Assembly (NCBI GenBank): GCA_016124635.1
Contig: WGNJ01000006.1
Coordinates: 90,568 to 154,567 of the forward strand
Source of the DNA: Alphaproteobacteria bacterium
Lineage (GTDB): Bacteria > Pseudomonadota > Alphaproteobacteria > Micropepsales > Micropepsaceae
Direction: 5' to 3'
DNA: 64,000 nt
In this document: in pieces, positions 53,590-62,310 of the stretch
How positions within the stretch are numbered: position 1 is the stretch's first letter
Layout: each line of letters starts with the position of its first letter
Translations under genes and position numbers: made by a program
Notes under the pieces: model-generated
Told to the model about the DNA's origin: nothing
The model's database searches: none
The model's input: the letters and a program-made list of their open reading frames with translations, nothing else

Positions 53590-55605
53590 TCACGGCCCTC
53601 TATTCAGGCGCTTCTCCGAGGAGCGGCTCCCGTTTGTCGTTTGGGTAACGTGCGATGACAGATCCATCTCGTCTTCGGCGATGGGAAGATCGACGAAGAA
53701 AGTCGCTCCCTTTCCCCACTCCGACGCGAAGTCGATGTCGCCGTTCATCAGTCTTGTAAAATGGCGCGCGATGCTCAGTCCGAGGCCCGTTCCGGGTCGC
53801 TCACGCGAATTCGACGGATCAGCCTGGAAGAACTTATCGAACAAAATGCCCTTGAGGTCGTCGGGCACACCTTGGCCGTGGTCGCGCACGGAGATGCGGA
53901 TTCGATCGCACTTTTGGCCGGCGTGTACGTCGACGACCGTCCCGGGACGGGTGAATTTTGCGGCGTTCGAGAGGAGGTTCGACACGACTTGCATCAAGCG
54001 GTCCGGATCCGCCAGGACCATCGGGAGATCCTCTTCGACGCGCAGCTTGATGCGGACGTCGAAGCGCGCGGCGTAGGCGGAATTCGACTTCACGGCGTCG
54101 GCAAGCAGGCCGGCAATCTCAACCGGCTGGATCGCCAGCTTCATTGTTCCGGATTCCAGCTTCTCGATATCAAGGATGTCGTTGATCAGGACCATCAGGA
54201 GTTCGCTGTTGCGCTGTGCAATCTTCAGCAGCTCCATAGTTCTGCGCGGGAGCGAAGACTCCCGGCCTGATGTGAGCAGGCCCAGAGAACCCCGAATCGA
54301 CGTGAGCGGTGTGCGCAATTCGTGGCTCACGACCGAGATGAACTCGTTCTTCATCCGCTCGACCTGCTTGCGGCTCGTGATGTCCCGAACGTTGCCGCTG
54401 AACAGTATCTCGCCTCCGGCGACCTCGAACTGGCTTAGTGACAAGTCCAGTGGAAACAGTGAACCGTCCTTGCGCCGTCCCTCGACCTCACGGCCTATGC
54501 CGATGATCTTCGCGTGACCGGTTCTTAGATAGTTGCTTATGTATCGGTCGTGCTGAGATTTATGGGGTTCCGGCATCAGCATGCTGATGTTCTTGCCGAC
54601 GACTTCACCGGCGTCGTATCCGAACATTTTTTCGCAAGCCGGATTATAAGATTGTACGATACCCTTTGAATCAATTGTTATGATGCCATCGACAGCGTGA
54701 TCAAACATGTTGCGCAGACGAGCTTCACGTTCGGACAATTTTTGTTCTGCCTGCTTGCGAACCGAGATGTCGTCCACGGAGCCGACCATGCGGATTGCTT
54801 TGCCGAAGGCGTTGCGCTCCGCAACACCGCAAAGGCGGATCCAAAGGTACTGACCGTTTTCGTGGCGCAAGCGACACTCGCAGTCGAGTGGTTTGGCATT
54901 CCGCAAGTGGTCGCGCAGCGCCGCGGCGACCTGCCGGCGATCTTCCGGATGCAGACGTTTTTCGAAATCGATGGGGCGGGGTCGGAAATCGAGGTCGCGG
55001 ATACCGAGTAGCTCTTTGTATTTTGGCGACCAATAGAGTTGCTTCTCGACCAGATTCCAATCCCAGATGCCGACGCTCAAACTTTGCAGCGCCAATTCGA
55101 ACCGCTCTTTGATCTGGGTGCGATCGAGCTCAGCGTGTTTGCGGTAGGAAATGTCTTGTGCCGAACCGATTATACGCTCAGGTCCGTTCGTGGGTCCCGG
55201 TGCAACGTGGCCAAGCATATGAAGCCACACATAGTTGCGATGCTTGCGGCGCAAGCGGATTTCGATGTCGATCGGCGTGGACGAGAGTGCGGCCGCCGAA
55301 ACCTGGGTGCGCCAATGCTCAACGTTGTCCGGGTGCATCCGTGCAACGATGTCATCGTGCAAGGCAGCATCCGGGTCAACAATGCCGAGCATCTCGCGCA
55401 AGCGCTCCGACCAGGTGATGCGACCTGTGGCGATATCGCATTCCCACGATCCAACACTCGCTTCGTTGCGTGTGGTCTCGAGGGCCCTCAACGCCGCATC
55501 GAGGCGCATGCGAACGTCGTCGAGTTCGCGTTCGAGTTCTTCGACCTTGTCGGAATGCACGGTCGACACGTCGCTTGACTTGGTTGATGGATCGCAGGTT
55601 CGCAT
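53590..55605 (-). CDS. PAS sensor histidine kinase with a FixL-like haem PAS
   Basis: 671 residues, soluble. An N-terminal coiled coil (20-45), then PAS at about 46-160, 165-285 and 292-412, HisKA with H428 in VVSHELRTPLTS, and HATPase_c (N-box LLSNAAKF, VRDHGQGVP, GTGLGLSIARH). The third PAS follows FixL closely: NISMLMPEPHKSQHDRY, then IIGIGREVEGRRKDGS. H352 matches the FixL haem-ligating histidine and R372, 20 residues later, the distal arginine. FixL's R206 equivalent is N358. Haem-based oxygen sensing is therefore plausible but unproved. The single-receiver gene follows, coupled. Confidence 0.9.
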   Translation of the reverse strand: MRTCDPSTKSSDVSTVHSDKVEELERELDDVRMRLDAALRALETTRNEASVGSWECDIATGRITWSERLREMLGIVDPDAALHDDIVARMHPDNVEHWRTQVSAAALSSTPIDIEIRLRRKHRNYVWLHMLGHVAPGPTNGPERIIGSAQDISYRKHAELDRTQIKERFELALQSLSVGIWDWNLVEKQLYWSPKYKELLGIRDLDFRPRPIDFEKRLHPEDRRQVAAALRDHLRNAKPLDCECRLRHENGQYLWIRLCGVAERNAFGKAIRMVGSVDDISVRKQAEQKLSEREARLRNMFDHAVDGIITIDSKGIVQSYNPACEKMFGYDAGEVVGKNISMLMPEPHKSQHDRYISNYLRTGHAKIIGIGREVEGRRKDGSLFPLDLSLSQFEVAGGEILFSGNVRDITSRKQVERMKNEFISVVSHELRTPLTSIRGSLGLLTSGRESSLPRRTMELLKIAQRNSELLMVLINDILDIEKLESGTMKLAIQPVEIAGLLADAVKSNSAYAARFDVRIKLRVEEDLPMVLADPDRLMQVVSNLLSNAAKFTRPGTVVDVHAGQKCDRIRISVRDHGQGVPDDLKGILFDKFFQADPSNSRERPGTGLGLSIARHFTRLMNGDIDFASEWGKGATFFVDLPIAEDEMDLSSHVTQTTNGSRSSEKRLNRGP

Positions 55606-55656
55606 GGGTCTTTCCGGAACTGCGACAGTGTAGGAGAGGCTTGTCTAACGCAGCGT

Positions 55657-56022
55657 TTAGTTCCGAGGCTGCCGGTTCCGAGGATTTGGTTTCTCATAGA
55701 CATCAAGCACGTGGCTCGCGGCGTCCAATAGAGCTTCGAGACTACTTATGAGCCGCTCGTCGCCCATTGTCGCGCGCCGCTCGAACGCTTGTTCCGCAGC
55801 GCGTGCCGCTCGACTAAGTTCCGGGTGGCCAAAGATGGCCGCGCTTGAGATCATGCTGTGCACACAGCGGTGGCTTTCAGATATTGCCAGCTCAGGGACT
55901 GCGCCCTTGCGGGCGTCCCCTAGGAACTCCGATAGGGAATCGACGCGGGCGCACAAGCGTTCCGCGTAGTTCGGCCGAAGGTCGGCAAGGGGATCCGGCG
56001 CCGGAACTGGTGACTTGATCAT
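55657..56022 (-). CDS. Hpt (histidine phosphotransfer) domain protein
   Basis: 121 residues, all-helical. ESHRCVHSMISSAAIFGHPEL aligns (in overlapping parts) with the Hpt helix of the Hpt-REC-REC protein at 57539-58720 (TLAHSLCGTGRTFGFPEI), giving phosphoacceptor H55. The conserved glycine four residues after the histidine is serine here, a mild departure from HxxxG. It lies just upstream of the PAS kinase gene, 51 bases apart on the same strand, so it may relay phosphate between that kinase and a receiver. Confidence 0.7.
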   Translation of the reverse strand: MIKSPVPAPDPLADLRPNYAERLCARVDSLSEFLGDARKGAVPELAISESHRCVHSMISSAAIFGHPELSRAARAAEQAFERRATMGDERLISSLEALLDAASHVLDVYEKPNPRNRQPRN

Positions 56023-56207
56023 GCTTGGTAAATCCTCGTGGTGAACTCTGCACTAACTGACCCGTCGAAATTTTAGTCGAATAGTTTTCAAGTATAGATT
56101 GGTTTGTCAAAAATCTTTGGTTTCCTCTTAGCATGGCGCGACTCTGTATAGATTCGTTTAATTCTTTTGCGCCCACACTCGCGAGACATTGAAGCAAGGG
56201 TTAAACC

Positions 56208-57164
56208 ATGTCCGCCATCAAGATCCTCAGTGTCGAAGACGACGACGACGATGCGGATGTACTCGCGCGAGCGCTCCAGTGCGCGCCGGGACGCGAGTAT
56301 GAGTTGCATCGAACGCATTCGCTTGCCGAGATGCCGAGTGCCATCGCGGTGGCGAAGCCGGATCTCATTCTGCTCGATCTTCACTTGCCCGACACCCGAG
56401 GCGCCGACACCGTGCATGGCGCAATGCGCTATGCGGCCGACATTCCAGTGCTTGTATTGACCGGCAGCGGCAGTGAACAAATCGGTCAATCGTCGATCGA
56501 CCTCGGCGTGCAGGATTTCATACCCAAGGCGGAGCTGTTCTCGGCGCATCTTTCGCGCTCGATCGACTACGCAATCAGGCGGAAACAGAAACAGCGGGAT
56601 GCGGAGCGGAGCGCGCAGCGCGATCCGCTGACGGGATTGAGCAATCGCGCGGGCTTGATGCAGTCGTTGGCACGCGCGGCCGCGCGCACACGCCGGCAAG
56701 GCGGGGGATTTGCGCTTGCCTTCCTCGATCTCGACGGCTTCAAGGCGATCAACGACAATTACGGCCACGCAGCCGGCGACGAAGTGCTGGTGACGATCTC
56801 CAAGCGGGCGCGGGCGATCGCTCGGACCAACGACACGCTTTGCCGCCTGGGCGGTGACGAGTTCGTGTTCTTGCTGGACGGCTGTTTTACGCGCGCCAAG
56901 GCGCGGCAAGGCGCAAGCCGTTTTGCCGCCGTCATCTGTAAGCCGATCGTGTTGAGCGGCGAGGTTGAAGCGCCGCATGTCAGCGTGTCGGCGAGTTTCG
57001 GTCTCGCCATCTGTCCCAAGGACTCGCTTGATCCCCAAGAGCTTTTGAGTATGGCGGACCAAGCCATGTATGACAGCAAGCGCGGGAAGCGGGGCACTCC
57101 GCGCAGTGATCAGGCGCAATTGTGGATGAAGGACTTGCGCCGCGCCTCGCTCACACGCAATTGA
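56208..57164 (+). CDS. REC-GGDEF diguanylate cyclase
   Basis: 318 residues. The receiver (1-120) has VEDDDDDADV, D57 in LILLDLHLP, and PKAEL. A GGDEF domain (about 135-300) follows: RDPLTGLSNRAGL, FLDLDGFKAINDNYGH, and an intact GGDEF at 215-219. RTND at 206-209 is the RxxD inhibitory site, five residues upstream, so c-di-GMP product inhibition is expected. It makes c-di-GMP on phosphorylation, coupling the signalling island to adhesion and motility. It precedes a receiver gene by 22 bases and is divergent from the Hpt gene. Confidence 0.92.
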   Translation: MSAIKILSVEDDDDDADVLARALQCAPGREYELHRTHSLAEMPSAIAVAKPDLILLDLHLPDTRGADTVHGAMRYAADIPVLVLTGSGSEQIGQSSIDLGVQDFIPKAELFSAHLSRSIDYAIRRKQKQRDAERSAQRDPLTGLSNRAGLMQSLARAAARTRRQGGGFALAFLDLDGFKAINDNYGHAAGDEVLVTISKRARAIARTNDTLCRLGGDEFVFLLDGCFTRAKARQGASRFAAVICKPIVLSGEVEAPHVSVSASFGLAICPKDSLDPQELLSMADQAMYDSKRGKRGTPRSDQAQLWMKDLRRASLTRN

Positions 57165-57186
57165 CGATCGGAGATTGGGATAGGGC

Positions 57187-57582
57187 ATGTCTCACATTCT
57201 GCTGATTGACGACGATCCGGATTTCTCGGCGGCGCTGGCGGCCGAGATGCGATATGCCGGACATCGCGTAACCTGTGCCTCGAGTTGCGCCGAAGGCATC
57301 GATGCCTTGTCTGCCGTGGCGTATGAGGATCGCGACGTCGACGCCGTCTTGGTCGACATGTTCATGCCCGACGCCGATGGTTTTGAAACGATCCACGCGC
57401 TGCGCGATATCGGGATCGACGCGCCCGTCATCGCAATCTCGGGCGGCTGCTCACGGCGGCCGGACGGCGTATTGAACTGGGCGCGGTCGCTCGGGGCGGA
57501 CGCTTCGCTTGCCAAGCCGTTCGAGATCGACCGGCTGATCACACTCGTCGATAGGATGCACGGCCAGTGCGGCGTGTCGTAG
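57187..57582 (+). CDS. single-domain response regulator
   Basis: 131 residues, receiver only: LLIDDDPDFS, phosphoacceptor D57 in AVLVDMFMPDADG, AISGGCS and LAKPFEID. GATTGGGATAG precedes the ATG. Co-directional with the GGDEF gene, so they are probably co-transcribed. It is less similar to the other two single-receiver proteins. The last 44 bases overlap the convergent Hpt-REC-REC gene. Confidence 0.88.
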   Translation: MSHILLIDDDPDFSAALAAEMRYAGHRVTCASSCAEGIDALSAVAYEDRDVDAVLVDMFMPDADGFETIHALRDIGIDAPVIAISGGCSRRPDGVLNWARSLGADASLAKPFEIDRLITLVDRMHGQCGVS

Positions 57583-58720
57583 GCAGGGAAACGACACGCC
57601 GCTCGGACGTCGCCTGAACCGACAGGCCGAGCTCGTCTATGCAGCGCTGAACGATTTGGTCCGGCTTGAAGGGCTTGACGATGTAGTCGGTGGCGCCGGC
57701 GCGGCGCGCTTCCGCAATCTCGTCTGCCTTGCGTTTTGCCGACAACATGATGACGGGGATCTCGTGGGTCAGCGGATTGGCTTTCAGCATGCGCAGGATC
57801 GTGACGCCCTCGATGCCCGGCATGATGCGATCGAGGACGATGATGCTGGGGCGCTGGCGCGCGGCCATATCCAGCACCTGCGCGCCGTCGCTGGCGCCGA
57901 TCACGGAGAAGCCGGCCGCCTTGAAACGGTTCACCATCATCTCGCGGACGATGACGTCGTCGTCGGCCACGAGAACCATCAACCTACCGCGCTCGATCGT
58001 CGTGTGCGCGCAGTGATAGAGCTTCTCAACGGACAACGGCTTGACGACGCACTGGACGGCGCCGGCGGACATCGCGTGCGCAACGGCGGCAGCCTGGCGA
58101 TTGGGCGTGATGGCGATCAATGGCACGCATTGGCTGGTGCACTCCTGATACAACGCCTCGAGGCCAGCCATGAAGTGTTCTGGGGCCATATCGAAGATCA
58201 CAGCCGCGGGATTGCTGAACCTGATGAGATCGAGAGCTTCGATCTGGTCGGTCGTCGATACGATCTCCATGCGCGCGCTGAACATCTGCTTCAAAATGGT
58301 GACCGTCGTATGGTCGTCGGACATGCAGAGCAGCAGCGGCTGCTCCAGCGCCTGGGGCGCGACGGTATCGCTATCGTCGACGGCGCCGATTTCGGCGCTT
58401 TGGATGGCGGGATCGCACGCCCGCAGCAGCCGGAGCGTCAACTCGATATAGGTCTGCGCGTTGTTGGACGTGCCGGCGTCGATGGCGTTCTCCAGGCGCC
58501 CAGCCGCATCACTGATCTCGGGGAAGCCGAAAGTGCGACCGGTCCCGCAGAGGCTGTGAGCGAGGGTGCGCATGTTGACACAAGCTTCGTCCGTCAGCTT
58601 GCCGCGCTCGCAACGTGAGATGAAGTCCAGGAGCTCGCTGCTTTGGGTGCGCAGGCGCGTCGCGTAGCGCGAGCGCAGTTCGGGCATCGCGGCTTGCAGC
58701 ATTTGCGTGGCGATCGTCAT
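57539..58720 (-). CDS. Hpt-REC-REC phosphorelay protein
   Basis: 393 residues. Hpt domain (1-105) with H55 in TLAHSLCGTG. First receiver (about 127-240) with D177 in AVIFDMAPEHF and VVKPLS; it is atypical because the D is followed by MAPEHF instead of a normal MP loop. Second receiver (about 247-365) with VLVADDDVIV, D297 in IIVLDRIMPG and IVKPFKP. ATG 58720 has GGAG 7 bases upstream. No output domain, so it works as a relay hub. Convergent with the single-receiver gene. Confidence 0.88.
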   Translation of the reverse strand: MTIATQMLQAAMPELRSRYATRLRTQSSELLDFISRCERGKLTDEACVNMRTLAHSLCGTGRTFGFPEISDAAGRLENAIDAGTSNNAQTYIELTLRLLRACDPAIQSAEIGAVDDSDTVAPQALEQPLLLCMSDDHTTVTILKQMFSARMEIVSTTDQIEALDLIRFSNPAAVIFDMAPEHFMAGLEALYQECTSQCVPLIAITPNRQAAAVAHAMSAGAVQCVVKPLSVEKLYHCAHTTIERGRLMVLVADDDVIVREMMVNRFKAAGFSVIGASDGAQVLDMAARQRPSIIVLDRIMPGIEGVTILRMLKANPLTHEIPVIMLSAKRKADEIAEARRAGATDYIVKPFKPDQIVQRCIDELGLSVQATSERRVVSLPTTRRTGRASYRRV

Positions 58721-58951
58721 AAGGCGCTCCGTCAAGCAATTTCGGCAGGCGAAGCTAGCCGTTTCTCGTTACCGGAGTTTGCTCGCGATCGCTGGGAGCG
58801 GGTTACAATTTTCTCAATTTGATCGCACAGAGTCGAAGCGTTGGTTTGCGATCTCTTACCGTCGCAATGTCGCCGACGGCGAGCGCTGTTTCAGCCGTCA
58901 GATCGCTAAAATTGTCTGCATCGTCATCGCCGGAGAACCGCGCCACTTTGG

Positions 58952-61924
58952 TCAAGCCTTCAGCCGCGCGTCGACGCGACGGAAATAGGCAGCGGTATCA
59001 AGACCTGTTCCCGTTGCGCGCTCGATGACTTCGTCGGCCGTCACGCGGTCGCCGAACGCGTAGATCTTTTCGGAGAGCCACGCGTTCAGAGCCTTGAACT
59101 CGCCGCGCGCGATCTCCGCCGATAGGCGATGGTCGCGTTCGTACGCTTCGACGAGTTGCGCGGCATAAAGCGAGCCCACGGTGTAGGTCGGGAAATACCC
59201 GAACATGCCCGACGCCCAATGTCCGTCTTGCAACACGCCTTCGCTTGCGGATGACGGCACGACGCCGATCAAGGCTTTCGCTTTTTCGTTCCAGGCCGCC
59301 GGCAAATCTTTGACCTTGAGCGCGCCGGAAAGCAGCGCCACCTCGATCTCGTATCTGAGGATAATGTGCAGGTGGTAGGAGAGCTCGTCGGCGCCGGCGC
59401 GGTTGACGCCTGGTGCGATGCGATTGGCGGCCCGATAGAAGAGGCCGTCGTCGAGCCCGTCGGCTTCCTGGCCCAGCACATCGCGTATCGTCGGGAAGAA
59501 GAATTGCCAAAAGTCGGCCGAACGCCCCACGTGGTTTTCCCAGAGCCGTGCCAGGCCTTCGTGAAGCCCCATGCTCGGCGCCTCGGCAAGCAAGGTGCCG
59601 CGATCGGCTTCGGCGTAGCCTTGGTCATAGAGGGCGTGACCGGCCTCGTGCATCGTGGTCAGGATCGTGCGCGTCAGATCGTCTTTGACGCTGAGCGCGA
59701 CGCGGACGTCGTCGAAGCCGACTGCGCTCGTTCCGGCGTGCACGGCTTTGTCGAGCCTGCCGCGCTCGAAGTCGAATCCGACCGCCTCCAACGCTTTGCG
59801 CGCGAGCGTCCAATGCTTGTCTTCCGAGAATTTGCGGGCGGCGAGCGGGTCGTTGCCGTTCGCCTTCTTTTGGGCACCCGCGACGAGCGGTGAGAGTTTG
59901 TCGCGCAGCTCTTGCAGCACGGGCTCGAGCTTCGCGCGCGTCATGCCCGGCTCATACTCGTCCATCAAGATGTCGTAGGGATCGGCTTCGCTATCGAGCG
60001 CCTGCGCGGTGTCTTTGAGCACGACGAGCATCTCATCGAGGGCGGGGGCGAAGATCTCGAAATCGCTTTCGTCGCGCGCCTCTTCCCATGCCCCTTGAGC
60101 GCGCGACTTCACCTCGGCGAACCGGCGCACGAGGTCCTTCGGCAGGGAAATCTCGCCGACCCGCTGGTCGCGCAGCAGCTCGAGTTCGCGCGTCCAGCGT
60201 TCGTCGCCTTCGTTGCGGCGCGCTACCTCTTCGATCAGATCGCCGAGGTGATCGGACGTTAGCATGCCATGGCGCAGGCATTCGAGTATCGCGAGCTGTT
60301 CTCCGCGTTGGTCGTGGCCCGAAGCGGGCAGGGACGTTTCTTCGTCCCATTCCAAGACGGCGATGGCGTGGTCGAGATGCTGCAGCTCCGTGATCTGCTT
60401 TCGAAGTGTTTCTTCCACTTTCTCCGCGTGAACGACCGGACGCTTCGGCATTTTGAGCTCGTGCGGCGGATGGCCGATGAGGACAGCCGCCATGCCGCCG
60501 TGTTGGGCGACGTTGACGACCTGTTTTTGGCTAACGCGACACATGATACCGAGGCCGTTCTCGGTCGGGGCAAACCCCATCACGTGATAGTACGGCTCGC
60601 TGAAGACGCGGCCGTCCTGGCCGACGACCGGAAACTCAGCGACAGGCAGGCGGGTCGCCTTCTGCAGGACCCAGGCTTCTTCGCAGTCGTCGGCGCATTC
60701 GACGGCCTCGTCGAGCAGGGCTTCCCACTCGGCCTGAGAGGTGGCCGCGCCGATGGTGACGCCTTCGCCGCCGTAGGAACGGTTCGGCTTCATCACGAGT
60801 TCTTCGCGGTGGGTGCGCGCGAATTCGAGGAGGTCGCCTTCAACGTTGTGCGGCAAGGTCGTCTTGCGTTCGCTGACGATGCGTGTCCACAGCACATGCC
60901 GCCGGAACAGGCGGCACTCCTCGGCGCTGAAGTATTTCTCCGCAATGGCCTCGTCGGTCAGAATCTCCCAGCAACTCTTGTGGTCGAAGTCCCCGACCAG
61001 CGACGAGACGACCCTGTTCTTCTTGAACAGCATCCGCATACCGTCGAGCGGCTTGCCGATTTCCTCTTCGAGCTCGATGAGGTCGCGAACTTCGTAGTCG
61101 CGATAGGCGACGTCGACGCAGGTGTCCTCATAGAAGACGTCGTCTCCCTTGACGTGCAATTCGGTCGGATCGGCGTGCGTGATCGTCAGGCCGTGCCGCG
61201 TGGCAAGGAGCTTGCTCAGAACCTCTTGCTCGTTGATGCCTTCTTCCGCGTATTTGGGCTCCACAAAACAGAGTCTGCAATCGTTGCGGCCGATCGCGCG
61301 CGCGTGGTCGATGAGCACTTGGACGAAGAGGTCGCGCTGATCGCGCGGTAGATCGATGCGAAGGTGCGGATCGTGCGCAACGAGCGACGGAACGATATCG
61401 CGCATGACCAGCTGCTCGGCTGTCGGGCTGTAACTGATGCCGCCGACGCCTGAAAGGTTGGCTTCCATGAAGTGCAAAGTGTCTTGCCAGCTCGCCGCCG
61501 TGAAATCGCATACGGCATCAAGCCGGCCATAGACCGTGTTGTTTCGATGGTGCGCGGGGGTCCAGGTGTCGCGGAGCCAGCGCTCCTCGTCGGGGGTGAT
61601 CGGGATGATGCGGCGAACGTTCTCGTCGTTCAGGTAGAGCGAGGGCAAGCGCTTCAGGGCCTCGGTCAAGCGAAGGCAGACGAGGTGGACGTAGGCAAGC
61701 TGATCGTTCATCGCGAGGAGCGGGCGCAGCATGATCGGGATCGGCTCGAACTTGCCGTCGCGCTCGTAGGTCATCTGATTGGCGACGGCGTCAGCAAGGA
61801 GATTCTGCGCGATGCCGACGTAGGTCAGATCCGAGATGTGGCTCGCGGCCTTTCGCACCCGGCTGTCGAGGGTGGCTCCCGCCAGGCCAAGCGATTCAAT
61901 CGGCGATATCAGTTCGGAAGGCAT
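58952..61924 (-). CDS. ATP-grasp ligase fused to M32 metallocarboxypeptidase
   Basis: 990 residues, about twice the M32 length. Residues 1-495 resemble circularly permuted ATP-grasp enzymes: LVMKPNRSYGGEGVTIG (377-393) is the nucleotide loop, EAWVLQKATRLPV the hinge, FSEPYYHVMGFA and GGMAAVLIGHPP the last strands. Residues 505-990 are a full carboxypeptidase Taq (M32) domain: VLEWDEETSLPASG, HAGTSAVGFDDVRVAL, zinc motif HEAGH (759-763), and LHEGLARLWENHVGRS supplying the third ligand, where the usual HESQSR is HEGLAR. A ligase that forms an amide and a peptidase that removes C-terminal residues in one chain suggests synthesis and trimming of the same peptide tail. Confidence 0.82.
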   Translation of the reverse strand: MPSELISPIESLGLAGATLDSRVRKAASHISDLTYVGIAQNLLADAVANQMTYERDGKFEPIPIMLRPLLAMNDQLAYVHLVCLRLTEALKRLPSLYLNDENVRRIIPITPDEERWLRDTWTPAHHRNNTVYGRLDAVCDFTAASWQDTLHFMEANLSGVGGISYSPTAEQLVMRDIVPSLVAHDPHLRIDLPRDQRDLFVQVLIDHARAIGRNDCRLCFVEPKYAEEGINEQEVLSKLLATRHGLTITHADPTELHVKGDDVFYEDTCVDVAYRDYEVRDLIELEEEIGKPLDGMRMLFKKNRVVSSLVGDFDHKSCWEILTDEAIAEKYFSAEECRLFRRHVLWTRIVSERKTTLPHNVEGDLLEFARTHREELVMKPNRSYGGEGVTIGAATSQAEWEALLDEAVECADDCEEAWVLQKATRLPVAEFPVVGQDGRVFSEPYYHVMGFAPTENGLGIMCRVSQKQVVNVAQHGGMAAVLIGHPPHELKMPKRPVVHAEKVEETLRKQITELQHLDHAIAVLEWDEETSLPASGHDQRGEQLAILECLRHGMLTSDHLGDLIEEVARRNEGDERWTRELELLRDQRVGEISLPKDLVRRFAEVKSRAQGAWEEARDESDFEIFAPALDEMLVVLKDTAQALDSEADPYDILMDEYEPGMTRAKLEPVLQELRDKLSPLVAGAQKKANGNDPLAARKFSEDKHWTLARKALEAVGFDFERGRLDKAVHAGTSAVGFDDVRVALSVKDDLTRTILTTMHEAGHALYDQGYAEADRGTLLAEAPSMGLHEGLARLWENHVGRSADFWQFFFPTIRDVLGQEADGLDDGLFYRAANRIAPGVNRAGADELSYHLHIILRYEIEVALLSGALKVKDLPAAWNEKAKALIGVVPSSASEGVLQDGHWASGMFGYFPTYTVGSLYAAQLVEAYERDHRLSAEIARGEFKALNAWLSEKIYAFGDRVTADEVIERATGTGLDTAAYFRRVDARLKA

Positions 61925-62310
61925 TCGGCGCTCCTTGGCCGGGCAGCTAAGCGGCAGTCACGAGTCGCAATAATCTTTCTCAGAGGCCCGTGCCTCACAA
62001 GGCTCAACGACTTCGGCCGACGCTTCGTCGTGCGGACGGATCGCCTGGCCGTTGCGGGAATCACCGTACCCCCCTTCAATCCGCTACATTGGCTGAGTTG
62101 AGCCATTTTATCCGCTACATAAGTGCTACGTTGTGTATGCACAGCGGGGGTCCAAGCGTTCGAGTGAGGGGGGGCCGTAATTCATTTGTGCGTTTTGCGT
62201 TCTTGCCAGATGTTGCGAATTGCGCAATATTGGCGCAAGGCGGCGAAGATGTCAACGAAGGGGCGCTGGTGTCTTTTGAATAGGCGCAGCGTAGTGCAGA
62301 GGATGGAAGC
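61925..62310. other. 386-bp intergenic region with repeat copy B
   Basis: Divergent promoter region between the ligase-peptidase gene (minus) and the small secreted protein (plus). The middle holds the inverted 78-bp repeat at 62066-62143. No other structure is evident. Confidence 0.55.
62066..62143 (-). repeat. 78-bp dispersed repeat, copy B
   Basis: Inverted copy of 15677-15754, gapless over 78 bases with 11 mismatches by hand count. On the minus strand it starts TGTGCATACACA, has two TAGCGGAT copies (the first of the three in copy A is altered), the imperfect palindrome TGGCTCAACTCAGCCA, and ends GGGGGGTAC. Confidence 0.75.

Noticed and set aside
60269..61351. 360-codon plus-strand frame opposite the ligase-peptidase gene
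   Set aside because: Antisense frame; the opposite strand encodes the ATP-grasp and M32 motifs.
15677..62143. The inverted 78-bp repeats as terminal inverted repeats of one 46-kb mobile element
   Set aside because: The interval holds essential genes (nadE, gltX, cysS, tRNA-Gln) and no transposase or integrase, and the outer flanks show no target duplication. Two independent solo copies are more likely.
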